The notes below the pieces were generated by a model. It saw only the letters and a list, made by a program, of their open reading frames with translations, did no database searches and had not been told where the DNA came from. From Mesorhizobium sp. ES1-4 (GTDB taxonomy: Bacteria; Pseudomonadota; Alphaproteobacteria; Rhizobiales; Rhizobiaceae): 64,000 nt of DNA. How positions within the stretch are numbered: the first letter of the stretch is position 1; every line of letters starts with the position of its first letter. The stretch is taken from the NCBI RefSeq assembly GCF_020164745.1, contig NZ_JAIUGV010000001.1, positions 1 to 64,000 on the forward strand. The letters are read 5' to 3'. Of this stretch, positions 54,502 through 64,000 are shown in pieces. The position numbers were made by a program, and so were the translations under genes.

Positions 54502-56946
54502 ATGATTCGTCTCATTGGCTATTTCTTCGGCATCGGCACGACGCTGGCCCTTCTGGTCGCGGCGGGCGTTGCGATTTACATCAGCCATGTAACGAAGGAC
54601 CTGCCCGACTACGAGGTTCTGGCCAAGTACGAGCCGCCGGTGACCACCCGTATCCATGCCTCGGACGGTTCGCTGATGGCGGAGTATGCACGAGAACGGC
54701 GCCTGTATTTGCCGATCCAGGCCATCCCCGACCGCGTCAAGGCGGCCTTCCTGTCCGCGGAGGACAAGAACTTCTACAGCCACCCTGGTGTGGACATAAC
54801 CGGGTTGGGCAGAGCGGCGATCACTTACGTGTCGGGTGGCCCCATGCAGGGTGGCTCGACGATCACTCAACAGGTTGCCAAGAACTTCCTGCTCACCAAC
54901 GAGCGCTCCCTGGAACGCAAGGTCAAGGAAGCCATCCTTTCGTTCCGCATCGAACAGGCCTATTCCAAGGATCGTATCCTTGAGCTTTATCTCAATGAGA
55001 TTTTCTTCGGCTTCAACGCCTATGGTGTCGCCGGTGCGGCACTGACCTACTTCGATAAATCGGTGAACGAGCTGACCGTGGCCGAGGCCGCTTACCTGGC
55101 ATCGCTCCCGAAAGGTCCGGCCAACTACAATCCCTTCAAGCACGCCGATCGGGCGATTGAACGGCGAAACTGGGTGATCGGCCAGATGGTCGAAAACGGC
55201 TACGTGACTCCCGAAGAGGGCGCGAAGGCGAAGGCCGAGCCGCTTGGCGTTGCTCCACGCCGCACCGGCTCTTATCTTTTCGCCGGCGAGTATTTCACGG
55301 AAGAGGTTCGTCGGCAGATCATTGCCCGCTACGGCGAGAACGCGCTCTACGAGGGCGGGCTGTCGATCCGCACCACTCTTGACCCGAAGGTCCAGCTCAT
55401 TGCCCGCAAGGCGATGCAGAATGGATTGATAAAATACGACACCCTGCGCGGTTATCGCGGGCCGGTGAAGACGATCGACGTCTCCGGCGACTGGGGTGTG
55501 CCGTTGGGTGCCGTCAAGGGACTCGAAGACGTTCCCGAGTGGTCGCTGGCCGTCGTGCTCGACAGCTCAGCGTCAGGGCTGTCGATCGGCCTGCAGCCGG
55601 CACGCCAGGCCTCGGGCGATATCGTGAAGGAACGCGTCGAAGGCACCGTCAGCAAGGACGACATGAGTTTTGCCATGCGCCATGTGGTCGGCGGCAAGAC
55701 AGTCAAGGCCAAGTCGCCGGCCGAGGTGCTGAAGCCGGGCGACGTCATCTTCGTCCAGAAGAACGACGGCTCCGACAACGCCTACAGCTTGCGTCAGGTC
55801 CCCGCGGTGGAAGGCGGCATGATCGTCATGGATCCGCACACCGGCCGCGTGCTGGCCATGGTCGGCGGGTTTTCTTATTCGCAGTCGGAATTCAACCGCG
55901 CCACCCAGGCGATGCGCCAGCCGGGCTCCTCGTTCAAGCCGATCGTCTATTCCGCCGCGCTCGACAATGGCTATACCCCGGCCTCGGTGATTATGGACGG
56001 ACCGATCACCATCCAGAGCGGCAACACCACCTGGACCCCGAAGAACTATGACGGCACGGTCGCCGGCCCGGCAACGCTGCGTTCGGGCATTGAAAAGTCG
56101 CGCAACCTCATGACGGTGCGGCTTGCCAATGACATGGGCATGAAGCTGGTGGTCGAATATGCCGAGCGCTTCGGTGTCTATGATCATCTGGCGCCATATC
56201 TGCCGATGGCCCTGGGCTCCGGCGAGACGACCGTCATGCGCATGGTTTCGGCCTATTCGATCATGGCCAATGGCGGCAAGTCGATCAAACCGTCACTGAT
56301 CGACCGTATTCAGGATCGCTACGGCAAGACGGTGTTCAAGCAGGACGAGCGTGGCTGCGAAGGCTGCAACGCGACTGAGTGGAAGAATCAGCCGGAGCCG
56401 GAACTTGTCGACAATTCCGAGCAGGTGCTCGATCCGATGACCGCCTACCAGATCACCTCGATGATGGAAGGCGTCGTCCAGCGCGGCACCGGTGCCACCG
56501 TCGGCGAGCTTGGCCGCCACATCGCCGGCAAGACCGGCACCACCAACGACGAGAAGGACGCCTGGTTCATCGGCTACACGCCGAACCTCGTGGTTGGTCT
56601 CTACATGGGTTACGACACGCCGCGCGGCCTTGGCCATGGCGCCACCGGCGGCGGTCTTGCCGCCCCGATCTTCAAGGATTTCATGCGCGTTGCGCTGGAC
56701 GGCACGCCCAATGTCGACTTCAAGGTGCCTGACGGCATGAATCTGATCGCCATCAACCGCAAGACCGGCATGCGCGCCTCCTCGGGCGATCCGGGCACCA
56801 TCATCGAGGCCTTCAAGCCAGGCACCGGCCCCGCCGACAGCTACTGGGTGATCGGCATGGGCGCGGACGGCTCCAATGCCTCCGGCGGCGCACTGTCGCC
56901 GCAGGCCAACCAGGCCATCCAGGACGGCGGCGGCGGCCTTTACTGA
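54502..56946 (+). CDS. mrcA: penicillin-binding protein 1A (bifunctional transglycosylase/transpeptidase)
   Basis: 814 residues. One N-terminal membrane helix. Glycosyltransferase domain: AAFLSAEDKNFYSHPGVD with the catalytic Glu, and GGSTITQQVAKNFLL. Transpeptidase domain: Ser-x-x-Lys in RQPGSSFKPIVY near 475, SxN in SRNLMTVR, and KTGTTNDEKDAWF. Strong ribosome binding site GGAGCGGGT. Builds and crosslinks peptidoglycan; placed after the amidase as in other Rhizobiales. Confidence 0.96.
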   Translation: MIRLIGYFFGIGTTLALLVAAGVAIYISHVTKDLPDYEVLAKYEPPVTTRIHASDGSLMAEYARERRLYLPIQAIPDRVKAAFLSAEDKNFYSHPGVDITGLGRAAITYVSGGPMQGGSTITQQVAKNFLLTNERSLERKVKEAILSFRIEQAYSKDRILELYLNEIFFGFNAYGVAGAALTYFDKSVNELTVAEAAYLASLPKGPANYNPFKHADRAIERRNWVIGQMVENGYVTPEEGAKAKAEPLGVAPRRTGSYLFAGEYFTEEVRRQIIARYGENALYEGGLSIRTTLDPKVQLIARKAMQNGLIKYDTLRGYRGPVKTIDVSGDWGVPLGAVKGLEDVPEWSLAVVLDSSASGLSIGLQPARQASGDIVKERVEGTVSKDDMSFAMRHVVGGKTVKAKSPAEVLKPGDVIFVQKNDGSDNAYSLRQVPAVEGGMIVMDPHTGRVLAMVGGFSYSQSEFNRATQAMRQPGSSFKPIVYSAALDNGYTPASVIMDGPITIQSGNTTWTPKNYDGTVAGPATLRSGIEKSRNLMTVRLANDMGMKLVVEYAERFGVYDHLAPYLPMALGSGETTVMRMVSAYSIMANGGKSIKPSLIDRIQDRYGKTVFKQDERGCEGCNATEWKNQPEPELVDNSEQVLDPMTAYQITSMMEGVVQRGTGATVGELGRHIAGKTGTTNDEKDAWFIGYTPNLVVGLYMGYDTPRGLGHGATGGGLAAPIFKDFMRVALDGTPNVDFKVPDGMNLIAINRKTGMRASSGDPGTIIEAFKPGTGPADSYWVIGMGADGSNASGGALSPQANQAIQDGGGGLY

Positions 56947-57069
56947 GGGCGCATCCGCCCAGATGGGTCGGCCTCGGGGCTGGCCCATTTCGCTTTACAC
57001 ATGGCGGCACCGTCCCTATGTATCGCGCCGACCGAAGCGTCATTCAGCAACAGGACAACATATCAGGCC

Positions 57070-58201
57070 ATGCGCGCGGAAACGCAGAATATTGTCGACG
57101 AGATCAGGCAGGCGATCACCCTGCTGAGGAGGCATCTTTGACTGGGATCAGGCCATAAAGCGGCTTGAATACCTGAACGTGCGGGCCGAGGATTCCAGCC
57201 TCTGGAACGAACCGCTGGAGGCGCAGAAGCTGATGCGCGAACGCCAGGGCCTGGAAGAAGGCATCGCGGCGGTCAAGGGCCTGACCCAGGCGCTGGAAGA
57301 CAATATCGGCCTGATCGAGCTCGGCGAGGAAGAGGGCGACGAGAGCGTCGTCGCCGAGGCCGAAGCCGCGATTCGCTCGATGCAGGGCGAGGCCAAGGCC
57401 CGCCAGGTCGAGACTTTGCTCTCGGGCGAGGCCGACGCCAACGACACCTATCTCGAAATCCATGCCGGCGCCGGCGGCACCGAAAGCCAGGACTGGGCCT
57501 CGATGCTGTTGCGCATGTACACGCGCTGGGCCGAGCGCCGCCGGTTCAAGGTCGAGGTGCTGGAAGTGCATGACGGTGAAGAAGCCGGCATCAAGTCCGC
57601 CACCTTGCTGATCAAGGGGCACAATGCCTACGGCTGGTTAAAGACGGAATCAGGTGTCCATCGCCTCGTGCGCATTTCGCCCTATGACAGCAATGCGCGC
57701 CGTCACACGTCCTTCTCCAGCGTCTGGGTCTATCCTGTCGTCGACGACAGGATAGAGATCGACGTCTCCGAATCCGACGTGCGCATCGATACCTATCGCT
57801 CGTCCGGCTCGGGTGGCCAGCACGTCAACACCACCGATTCGGCCGTGCGCATCACCCACATCGCCACCGGCATCGCGGTCGCCTGCCAGGCCGAACGCTC
57901 GCAGCACAAGAACAAGGCGAAGGCCTGGGAAATGCTGCGCTCGCGCCTTTACGAGGAAGAGCTGAAGAAGCGCGAAGCGGTCGCCAACGCCACCGAGGCC
58001 TCGAAGAGCGACATCGGCTGGGGGCATCAGATCCGTTCCTATGTGCTGCAGCCCTATCAGTTGGTGAAGGATCTGCGCACCGGCGTCGAAAGCACCAGCC
58101 CGTCGAGCGTACTCGATGGCGACCTCGACGATTTCATGGAAGCCTCGCTGTCGCAACGCATCGAGGGCGGTGCGGGTGAGACGGTGGCCGACCTGGATTA
58201 G
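57070..58201 (+). CDS. prfB: peptide chain release factor 2, with programmed +1 frameshift
   Basis: 376 residues if read through. The ATG at 57070 opens 23 codons ending CTT (57136-57138), followed by the in-frame TGA. Translation continues in the +1 frame from 57140 ([20 protein letters not shown]). The catalytic GGQ is in [20 protein letters not shown], and [20 protein letters not shown] is typical. Ends peptides at UGA and UAA. Confidence 0.96.
57127..57141 (+). other. RF2 recoding site
   Basis: AGGAGG (57127-57132), three bases, then CTT TGA. This is the classic release factor 2 arrangement: the internal Shine-Dalgarno pushes the ribosome to slip by +1 on CUU when RF2 is low and the UGA is read slowly. 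Confidence 0.95.
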
Positions 58202-58445
58202 GCTGACGGGGAACCAACCGGCCTGAATCTCGTTAGCGGTGGCAGTTTGGTATGCGCGTGCGTCCATATTCCGGACGCGGCGGCTTCTTGCGCCGACCAA
58301 GGAATCAGCCCAGCATCCAAATGCTGGGAGACAAAAAGCATTTATGGCCGGACGCGGCATATCTGCGACCTGATGATCCGGCCACTGGGAAGGACACGTT
58401 CCGGGAACGGGCAGGCGAAATGCCTGACGCTCGAAAGGAACGTCC

Positions 58446-58823
58446 ATGTCTGCTGCCACACCCAGATCGGCCCGAGCCGTTCACCCGGCCGGCCGACTTA
58501 TGTTTTCTCTGTTCGCCACCGGCGTGATTGCCATGTTCGCGCCGGTCGCCTTTGCTCATGACGCCAAACCTACGGCGGCAAAGCCGCAGGGTTGGAGCTA
58601 TCCATTCGCCTGCTGCGCCAACTATGACTGCCGTGCTACGCATACCGGCGAGGTGCTGGAGAAACCTGAGGGCTACGTGATCGCCGGCACCGGCGAGGTC
58701 GTTCCGATGACAGACAAGCGCATCAAGGACAGCCCCGACGGCGAGTTTCACTGGTGCGCTCATCAGGCCGGTCTCGATGCCGGCAAGACGATATGCCTGT
58801 TCGTGCCGCCACGCTCTTTTTGA
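58446..58823 (+). CDS. small exported hypothetical protein
   Basis: 125 residues with AAAGGAACG upstream. A hydrophobic stretch (FSLFATGVIAMFAPVAFA) is followed by AHD, a likely signal cleavage site. Mature part: WSYPFACCANYDCRATHTGE and DGEFHWCAHQAGLDAGKTIC, five cysteines, with a closing LFVPPRSF. Similar short Cys-rich proteins are common in rhizobia. Function unknown. Confidence 0.8.
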   Translation: MSAATPRSARAVHPAGRLMFSLFATGVIAMFAPVAFAHDAKPTAAKPQGWSYPFACCANYDCRATHTGEVLEKPEGYVIAGTGEVVPMTDKRIKDSPDGEFHWCAHQAGLDAGKTICLFVPPRSF

Positions 58824-58933
58824 TGCTGCACCGGCGGTTGAATTGCTTCGGTACAAAAGCCTGCTGACGGATAGTTGTCAGGATCGCTTCTTTATGATGC
58901 CTTGCCACTTGGGCGGCGGACTGTGGAGAGGTG

Positions 58934-59308
58934 ATGCTCATGGCCATCAAGGGAAGCTGTCACTGTAAGGCGACGATATTCGAGGTGTCGGAGGCGCCAC
59001 GTACGGTGACGCAATGCACCTGTTCGTTCTGCTCGAAACGCGGCTCGCTCTGGGCCTACTACACCCCATCGCAGTTCAGGCTCATCACACCGCTGGGGAA
59101 TGTTTCCTTCTATCAATGGGGCTCGAAGACCGTAAAGCATGGGTTTTGCGCCACCTGCGGCTGCGGCACCTTCACCGAAACCCCGGACTGGTCGACCGGC
59201 GAGCCGGATTTCGACAATCCGAAGATCAGCGTCAACTCGCGGCTGTTCGATGATTTCGATCTCGACAAGGTCGAAGTGGTGGTCATCGACGGCAAGAATC
59301 TCTGGTAG
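58934..59308 (+). CDS. GFA-family protein (glutathione-dependent formaldehyde-activating-like)
   Basis: 124 residues from the ATG at 58934 (GGAG five bases upstream); the ATG at 58940 is also possible. Zinc ligands: GSCHCKAT, TCSFCSKRG and FCATCGCGTF. The family is named after Gfa but most members have other or unknown substrates. Confidence 0.88.
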   Translation: MLMAIKGSCHCKATIFEVSEAPRTVTQCTCSFCSKRGSLWAYYTPSQFRLITPLGNVSFYQWGSKTVKHGFCATCGCGTFTETPDWSTGEPDFDNPKISVNSRLFDDFDLDKVEVVVIDGKNLW

Positions 59309-59457
59309 CCCGTCAAGACGCTTCGTTGCCCAGCGGGCCTGGGAAAACCCGCGACGGCCACTTTCCCCATTCCGCTTTTCGCCGTAATTCATGGTACAAG
59401 TCGATCGAAGGGCTGATTTGGCGCCGCGAAAAGGCGCGACTTGGAGAGGGACCATCT

Positions 59458-60108
59458 ATGAAGAAGACAGTGCTCGCCGTTGTGGCGACGGCTTTGCTCG
59501 TTACCGCGTGCACCACCACCGATCCGTATACGGGTGACCAGAAGATTTCCAACACGGCCGCGGGCGCCGGCCTTGGCGCTCTGGCAGGCGCCAGTCTCGG
59601 TCTGCTTGCCGGCGGCAATGACCGTCGCAACGCGCTGATCGGCGCCGGCATCGGCGCGCTGGCCGGTGGTGCGATCGGCGCCACCATGGACCAGAACGAG
59701 GCGGAACTGCGCCGGCAACTCCAGGGCACCGGCGTCAGCGTCACCCGCAGCGGCGACCAGATCATCCTCAACATGCCGTCGGACATCACCTTCAATGTCG
59801 ATCAGGATGCGGTGAAGCCGGGCTTCTATCCGGTGCTGAATTCGGTCGCGCTGGTGCTGAAGAAGTTCAAGCAGACCACGGTTGACGTCTTCGGCCATAC
59901 CGATTCGACCGGTGGCGATCAGCACAATTTCGATCTGTCGCAGCGCCGTGCGCTGGCGGTCGCCAACTATCTCTCCGGCCAGGGCGTCGACCAGCGCCGT
60001 TTCGCCGTCACCGGCTTCGGCAAGACGCGGCCGATCGCCTCCAACGCGACAGCCGCCGGCCGCGAGCAGAACCGGCGCGTCGAGATCCAGCTTTCGCCGC
60101 TCACCTGA
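59458..60108 (+). CDS. OmpA-family lipoprotein with a glycine-zipper domain
   Basis: 216 residues from the ATG at 59458. Lipobox LLVTAC; a Gly-zipper stretch (about 35-80: GAGLGALAGASLGLLAGG, IGAGIGALAGGAIGA); then the OmpA C-terminal domain: VDVFGHTDSTGGDQHNFDLS, and QRRFAVTGFGKTRPIASN with NRRVEIQL. It should tie the outer membrane to peptidoglycan. Followed by a strong terminator. Confidence 0.93.
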   Translation: MKKTVLAVVATALLVTACTTTDPYTGDQKISNTAAGAGLGALAGASLGLLAGGNDRRNALIGAGIGALAGGAIGATMDQNEAELRRQLQGTGVSVTRSGDQIILNMPSDITFNVDQDAVKPGFYPVLNSVALVLKKFKQTTVDVFGHTDSTGGDQHNFDLSQRRALAVANYLSGQGVDQRRFAVTGFGKTRPIASNATAAGREQNRRVEIQLSPLT

Positions 60109-60128
60109 GCAGAAGTGCATGCAACGCG

Positions 60129-60155
60129 AAAACGGCCCCGCAAGGGGCCGTTTTT
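60129..60155. terminator. strong terminator between the OmpA gene and the helicase
   Basis: ACGGCCCC, loop GCAA, GGGGCCGT and TTTTT, 20 bases after the OmpA stop. The A-run on the other side lets it also work for the convergent helicase gene. Confidence 0.9.
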
Positions 60156-60191
60156 ACGTGGTTTTCCAGAAGATTAGCGAGATCGGCGCGG

Positions 60192-61781
<1,590 letters not shown>

Positions 61782-61973
61782 GTGTTGCTGTCTTTGGCTG
61801 GTTTGGGGGAGCGCAACGCTGTTCGTCGCGGCAAGCGCCACGCGCCTGCAAGATTGGTATTGCGAATAGGCGCAAGTCCGCGATTTGTCAACAGAAACGG
61901 GCAGCATTGGCGCGATTGTGAAGTTGTAACCTTAATCGCGATGCTTAATCCTGCCGCTTGTCCCTGTGCCGGC

Positions 61974-62747
61974 TCAGTAACGGAACTGTTCGGCCAGGAT
62001 GCGTTCGTTCCAGGAGTGATTGGGATCGAACAGCAAAGTCGCGGTGGCCGTCGGCGATTCCCGCACCGTGACCGAGGTTACCGCCTTGACCTCCGTGTGG
62101 TCGGCGGCTGCGTTCACCGGCCGCTTTTCCGGCTCCAGAATGTCGAAGCGCACGGTTGCCTTGTTGGAAAGCAATGCACCGCGCCAGCGTCGCGGGCGGA
62201 ACGGGCTGACCGGAGTGAGAGCCAGAAGCGGCGCGTCGAGCGGCAGGATCGGGCCGTGCGCGGAAAGATTGTACGCGGTCGATCCGGCCGGTGTAGCGAT
62301 CATGACGCCGTCGCAATTCAATTCCTCGAGCCGTATCTGGTCATCGACGCTGATGCGGATCTTGGCCGTCTGATAGGATTGGCGCCACAGCGCGACTTCG
62401 TTGATCGCCAGCGCGGTGACGTGTTCGCCATCCGAGGTGGTTGCCAGCATCTCCAGCGGACGGATCGTTTCGGCGACCGCGGCCGCGATGCGCTCGGTGA
62501 GCCCTCCGGACCGGTACTCGTTCATCAGGAAGCCGATGGTGCCACGGTTCATGCCGTAGACTTTCTTTCCCGTACCCATCGTATCGCGCAAGGTCTGCAG
62601 CAGGAAGCCGTCGCCGCCCAGGGCCACCACAACCGCGGCCTCCGCGACCGAACACTGACCATAACGCGCCGACAGACTTTCCAGCGCCGCCTTGGCGTCT
62701 GCTGTGTCGGACGAGACAAAGGCGATGCTGTTGGCGGCTGTGCTCAT
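61974..62747 (-). CDS. nadK: NAD kinase
   Basis: 257 residues from the ATG at 62747, with GGGAAG upstream. It makes NADP from NAD and ATP. The phosphate-binding GGDG is in [15 protein letters not shown] near 45, [14 protein letters not shown] binds NAD, and [21 protein letters not shown] is the conserved C-domain segment. Short form typical of alphaproteobacteria. Confidence 0.95.
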   Translation of the reverse strand: MSTAANSIAFVSSDTADAKAALESLSARYGQCSVAEAAVVVALGGDGFLLQTLRDTMGTGKKVYGMNRGTIGFLMNEYRSGGLTERIAAAVAETIRPLEMLATTSDGEHVTALAINEVALWRQSYQTAKIRISVDDQIRLEELNCDGVMIATPAGSTAYNLSAHGPILPLDAPLLALTPVSPFRPRRWRGALLSNKATVRFDILEPEKRPVNAAADHTEVKAVTSVTVRESPTATATLLFDPNHSWNERILAEQFRY

Positions 62748-63094
62748 GGCTTCCCGATCGCGACAGATTGGCGCCGGCAGGTTCTGGCCGCGCCAGCGCC
62801 GGGGTAGCATGGGGCGGGCGGGTCTGCAAAGAGAGCCTCTGCCAGTGCACGACGCGACGCGGCAGTGCCGCCGCACGCGCCGGTCGCGGTTGATGTCGTG
62901 GCGCGATCGAATGTGATGGTTAAGGCCGGGCTTAAGCCCTCGTAAAGCCGGATCGATCATGTTAGCCGGCATGGGTGGCGTGGGGCACCCGCAGCATCGC
63001 CTTATCCTTCGGGACGCAAAGGACGCTGCGGCACGGTAGATTTGCGTGCGGATCCTGATGCCAGGGGTCACCGCGCCAGCCAGACGAGGCCGAC
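62748..63094. other. intergenic region upstream of nadK
   Basis: 347 bases, GC-rich, with no gene and no repeat noticed. It should contain the nadK promoter on the minus strand. Confidence 0.4.
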
Positions 63095-63262
63095 ATGTTG
63101 CCGGTAGCACGCCTGATCATTGTCTTTGTCATGTTGGGAAGTTTCGCGCTTGTCTTCGCCGAACTGGTGCGCCGGTCGGAGGAAATGAGCGCTAGGCCCT
63201 TGCCCACGGCGTCACGCTGCGGTGATGCCGCCGGCATGCCTTGCCCGCAAAGGGCGCTATAG
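63095..63262 (+). CDS. possible small membrane protein
   Basis: 55 residues from the ATG at 63095 with GAGG upstream. One hydrophobic helix ([18 protein letters not shown]) followed by a basic, Cys-containing tail. Too short to be sure; it may be real because start, ribosome binding site and helix agree. Confidence 0.4.
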   Translation: MLPVARLIIVFVMLGSFALVFAELVRRSEEMSARPLPTASRCGDAAGMPCPQRAL

Positions 63263-63444
63263 CCGCGTCATCCCGGGGCGACCGATCACCGGCTGGTGCA
63301 AGGCAAATTTGATGGTTGCAATTGCGGCATCGATAAAAGCACTGATAGAAAGGCTTCGGGTCCGAAAATCTGACCCCGTTCCCCCGCCTCTGGGAAACGA
63401 GCCGTGCGCCGAGTTGACCGGCCGAATTCTGGAGTGTCAGGCGC

Positions 63445-64000
63445 ATGCCGCGCAACGTGTTGGTTTCCGGGGGATGCGGCTTCATCGGCTCCCATCTTGT
63501 CGATCGCCTGCTGCGGCGCAAGGATCTGGGATCGCTTGTCGTCGTGGACAATCTGTGGACCGGATTGCGCGACAACATTGCCCATGTCGCCGACCCACGC
63601 TTCAGCCTGCGGATTGGCGATGCCGAAAGCTTCACGGCGAGTGGGCATTTCGATGAGATCATCCATCTCGCGTCACCGGCTTCGCCCGTATGGTACATGC
63701 GCGAGCCGGCCCGCACGATCAAAGCCAATATAGGTGGCGCGCTCAATCTTCTGTCGTTGCTGAAGCCCGGCGGCCGCTTCTGCTTCGCCTCGACCTCGGA
63801 AGTCTATGGAGATCCCCTGGTGTCGCCGCAGCCGGAGAGCTACCGGGGATCGGTTGACTGCACCGGGCCACGGGCATCCTACGACGAGAGCAAGCGCTGC
63901 ACCGAAGCGCTGCTGTTCGAACAGCAGCGCGTCAGCGGGCTCGATGTCCGCGTCGTCAGGCTGTTCAACACCTATGGGCCGCGAACGCGCATCGATGACG
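63445..64000 (+). CDS. NAD-dependent nucleotide-sugar epimerase/decarboxylase, cut by the window end
   Basis: The first 185 residues are present, from the ATG at 63445 with GGAG ten bases upstream. NAD-binding SGGCGFIGSHLVDRLL, HLASPASPVWYMREP, catalytic FASTSEVYGDP and YDESKRCTEAL (the YxxxK pair) and RLFNTYGPRTRIDDG fit the extended SDR family, closest to UDP-glucuronate decarboxylase. It would make sugar nucleotides for surface polysaccharide. Confidence 0.9.
   Translation, partial: MPRNVLVSGGCGFIGSHLVDRLLRRKDLGSLVVVDNLWTGLRDNIAHVADPRFSLRIGDAESFTASGHFDEIIHLASPASPVWYMREPARTIKANIGGALNLLSLLKPGGRFCFASTSEVYGDPLVSPQPESYRGSVDCTGPRASYDESKRCTEALLFEQQRVSGLDVRVVRLFNTYGPRTRIDD

Noticed and set aside
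52711..55143. A very long minus-strand open frame (810 codons) opposite the amidase and PBP1A genes
   Set aside because: Both genes on the plus strand have clear domains and catalytic motifs. The antisense frame is low-complexity and a product of high GC.

Overview
The window reads as chromosomal DNA of a high-GC alphaproteobacterium of the Rhizobiales, most like Mesorhizobium or a close relative. The basis is a B12-dependent ribonucleotide reductase as the RNR gene, Omp25/Omp31-type porin, DUF982 and BTLCP proteins, an NDUFA12 homologue, rhizobial intergenic palindromes, and the local orders aat-accC-accB-aroQ and rne / amidase / PBP1A / prfB. This assignment is inference from protein families and synteny, not from a search.

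Layout. (1) 1-2.3 kb: an accessory-looking two-gene cassette on the minus strand (nuclease-like protein plus uracil-phosphoribosyltransferase-like protein, ATGA overlap), next to a hairpin-rich non-coding stretch. (2) 2.3-6.4 kb: nrdJ with a NrdR-box-like operator. (3) 6.7-14.4 kb: housekeeping and small hypothetical genes: PilZ, Nudix, gpt, a frameshifted universal stress protein, a CinA/MoeA-like protein, old yellow enzyme, nudK, a J-domain protein and a second PilZ. (4) 14.46-16.4 kb: a compact scar of two nested insertions in a tRNA-Leu(UAA) gene. Two split tRNAs enclose one intact tRNA-Leu, with three small genes and an XRE regulator between them. (5) 16.7-31.7 kb: porin, adenine deaminase, a tandem pair of lipoprotein hydrolases, threonine dehydratase, glyoxalase, cold-shock protein, serine acetyltransferase, gamma-carbonic anhydrase and others. 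(6) 31.9-44.7 kb: PilZ, PAS, rhomboid, CBS, gatB, panBC, an NDUFA12-like protein, aat, accCB and aroQ. (7) 44.8-64 kb: DsbA, M48 protease, aminotransferase, glutaminase, RNase E, amidase, PBP1A, prfB with its programmed frameshift, an OmpA lipoprotein, DEAD-box helicase, NAD kinase, and the start of a nucleotide-sugar epimerase/decarboxylase that runs off the right edge.

Most genes are core metabolism, envelope building and translation, in short operons: panB-panC, accB-accC-aat, ilvA-DUF1697, aminotransferase-glsA. The two places that do not fit a plain chromosomal backbone are the cassette at 344-1941 and the nested tRNA-Leu scar at 14456-16404. In the scar, three tRNA-Leu copies nest like brackets. 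Their acceptor and anticodon stems differ from copy to copy but match within each pair of halves. The simplest reading is two successive insertions at the anticodon loop, each bringing its own replacement tRNA-Leu.
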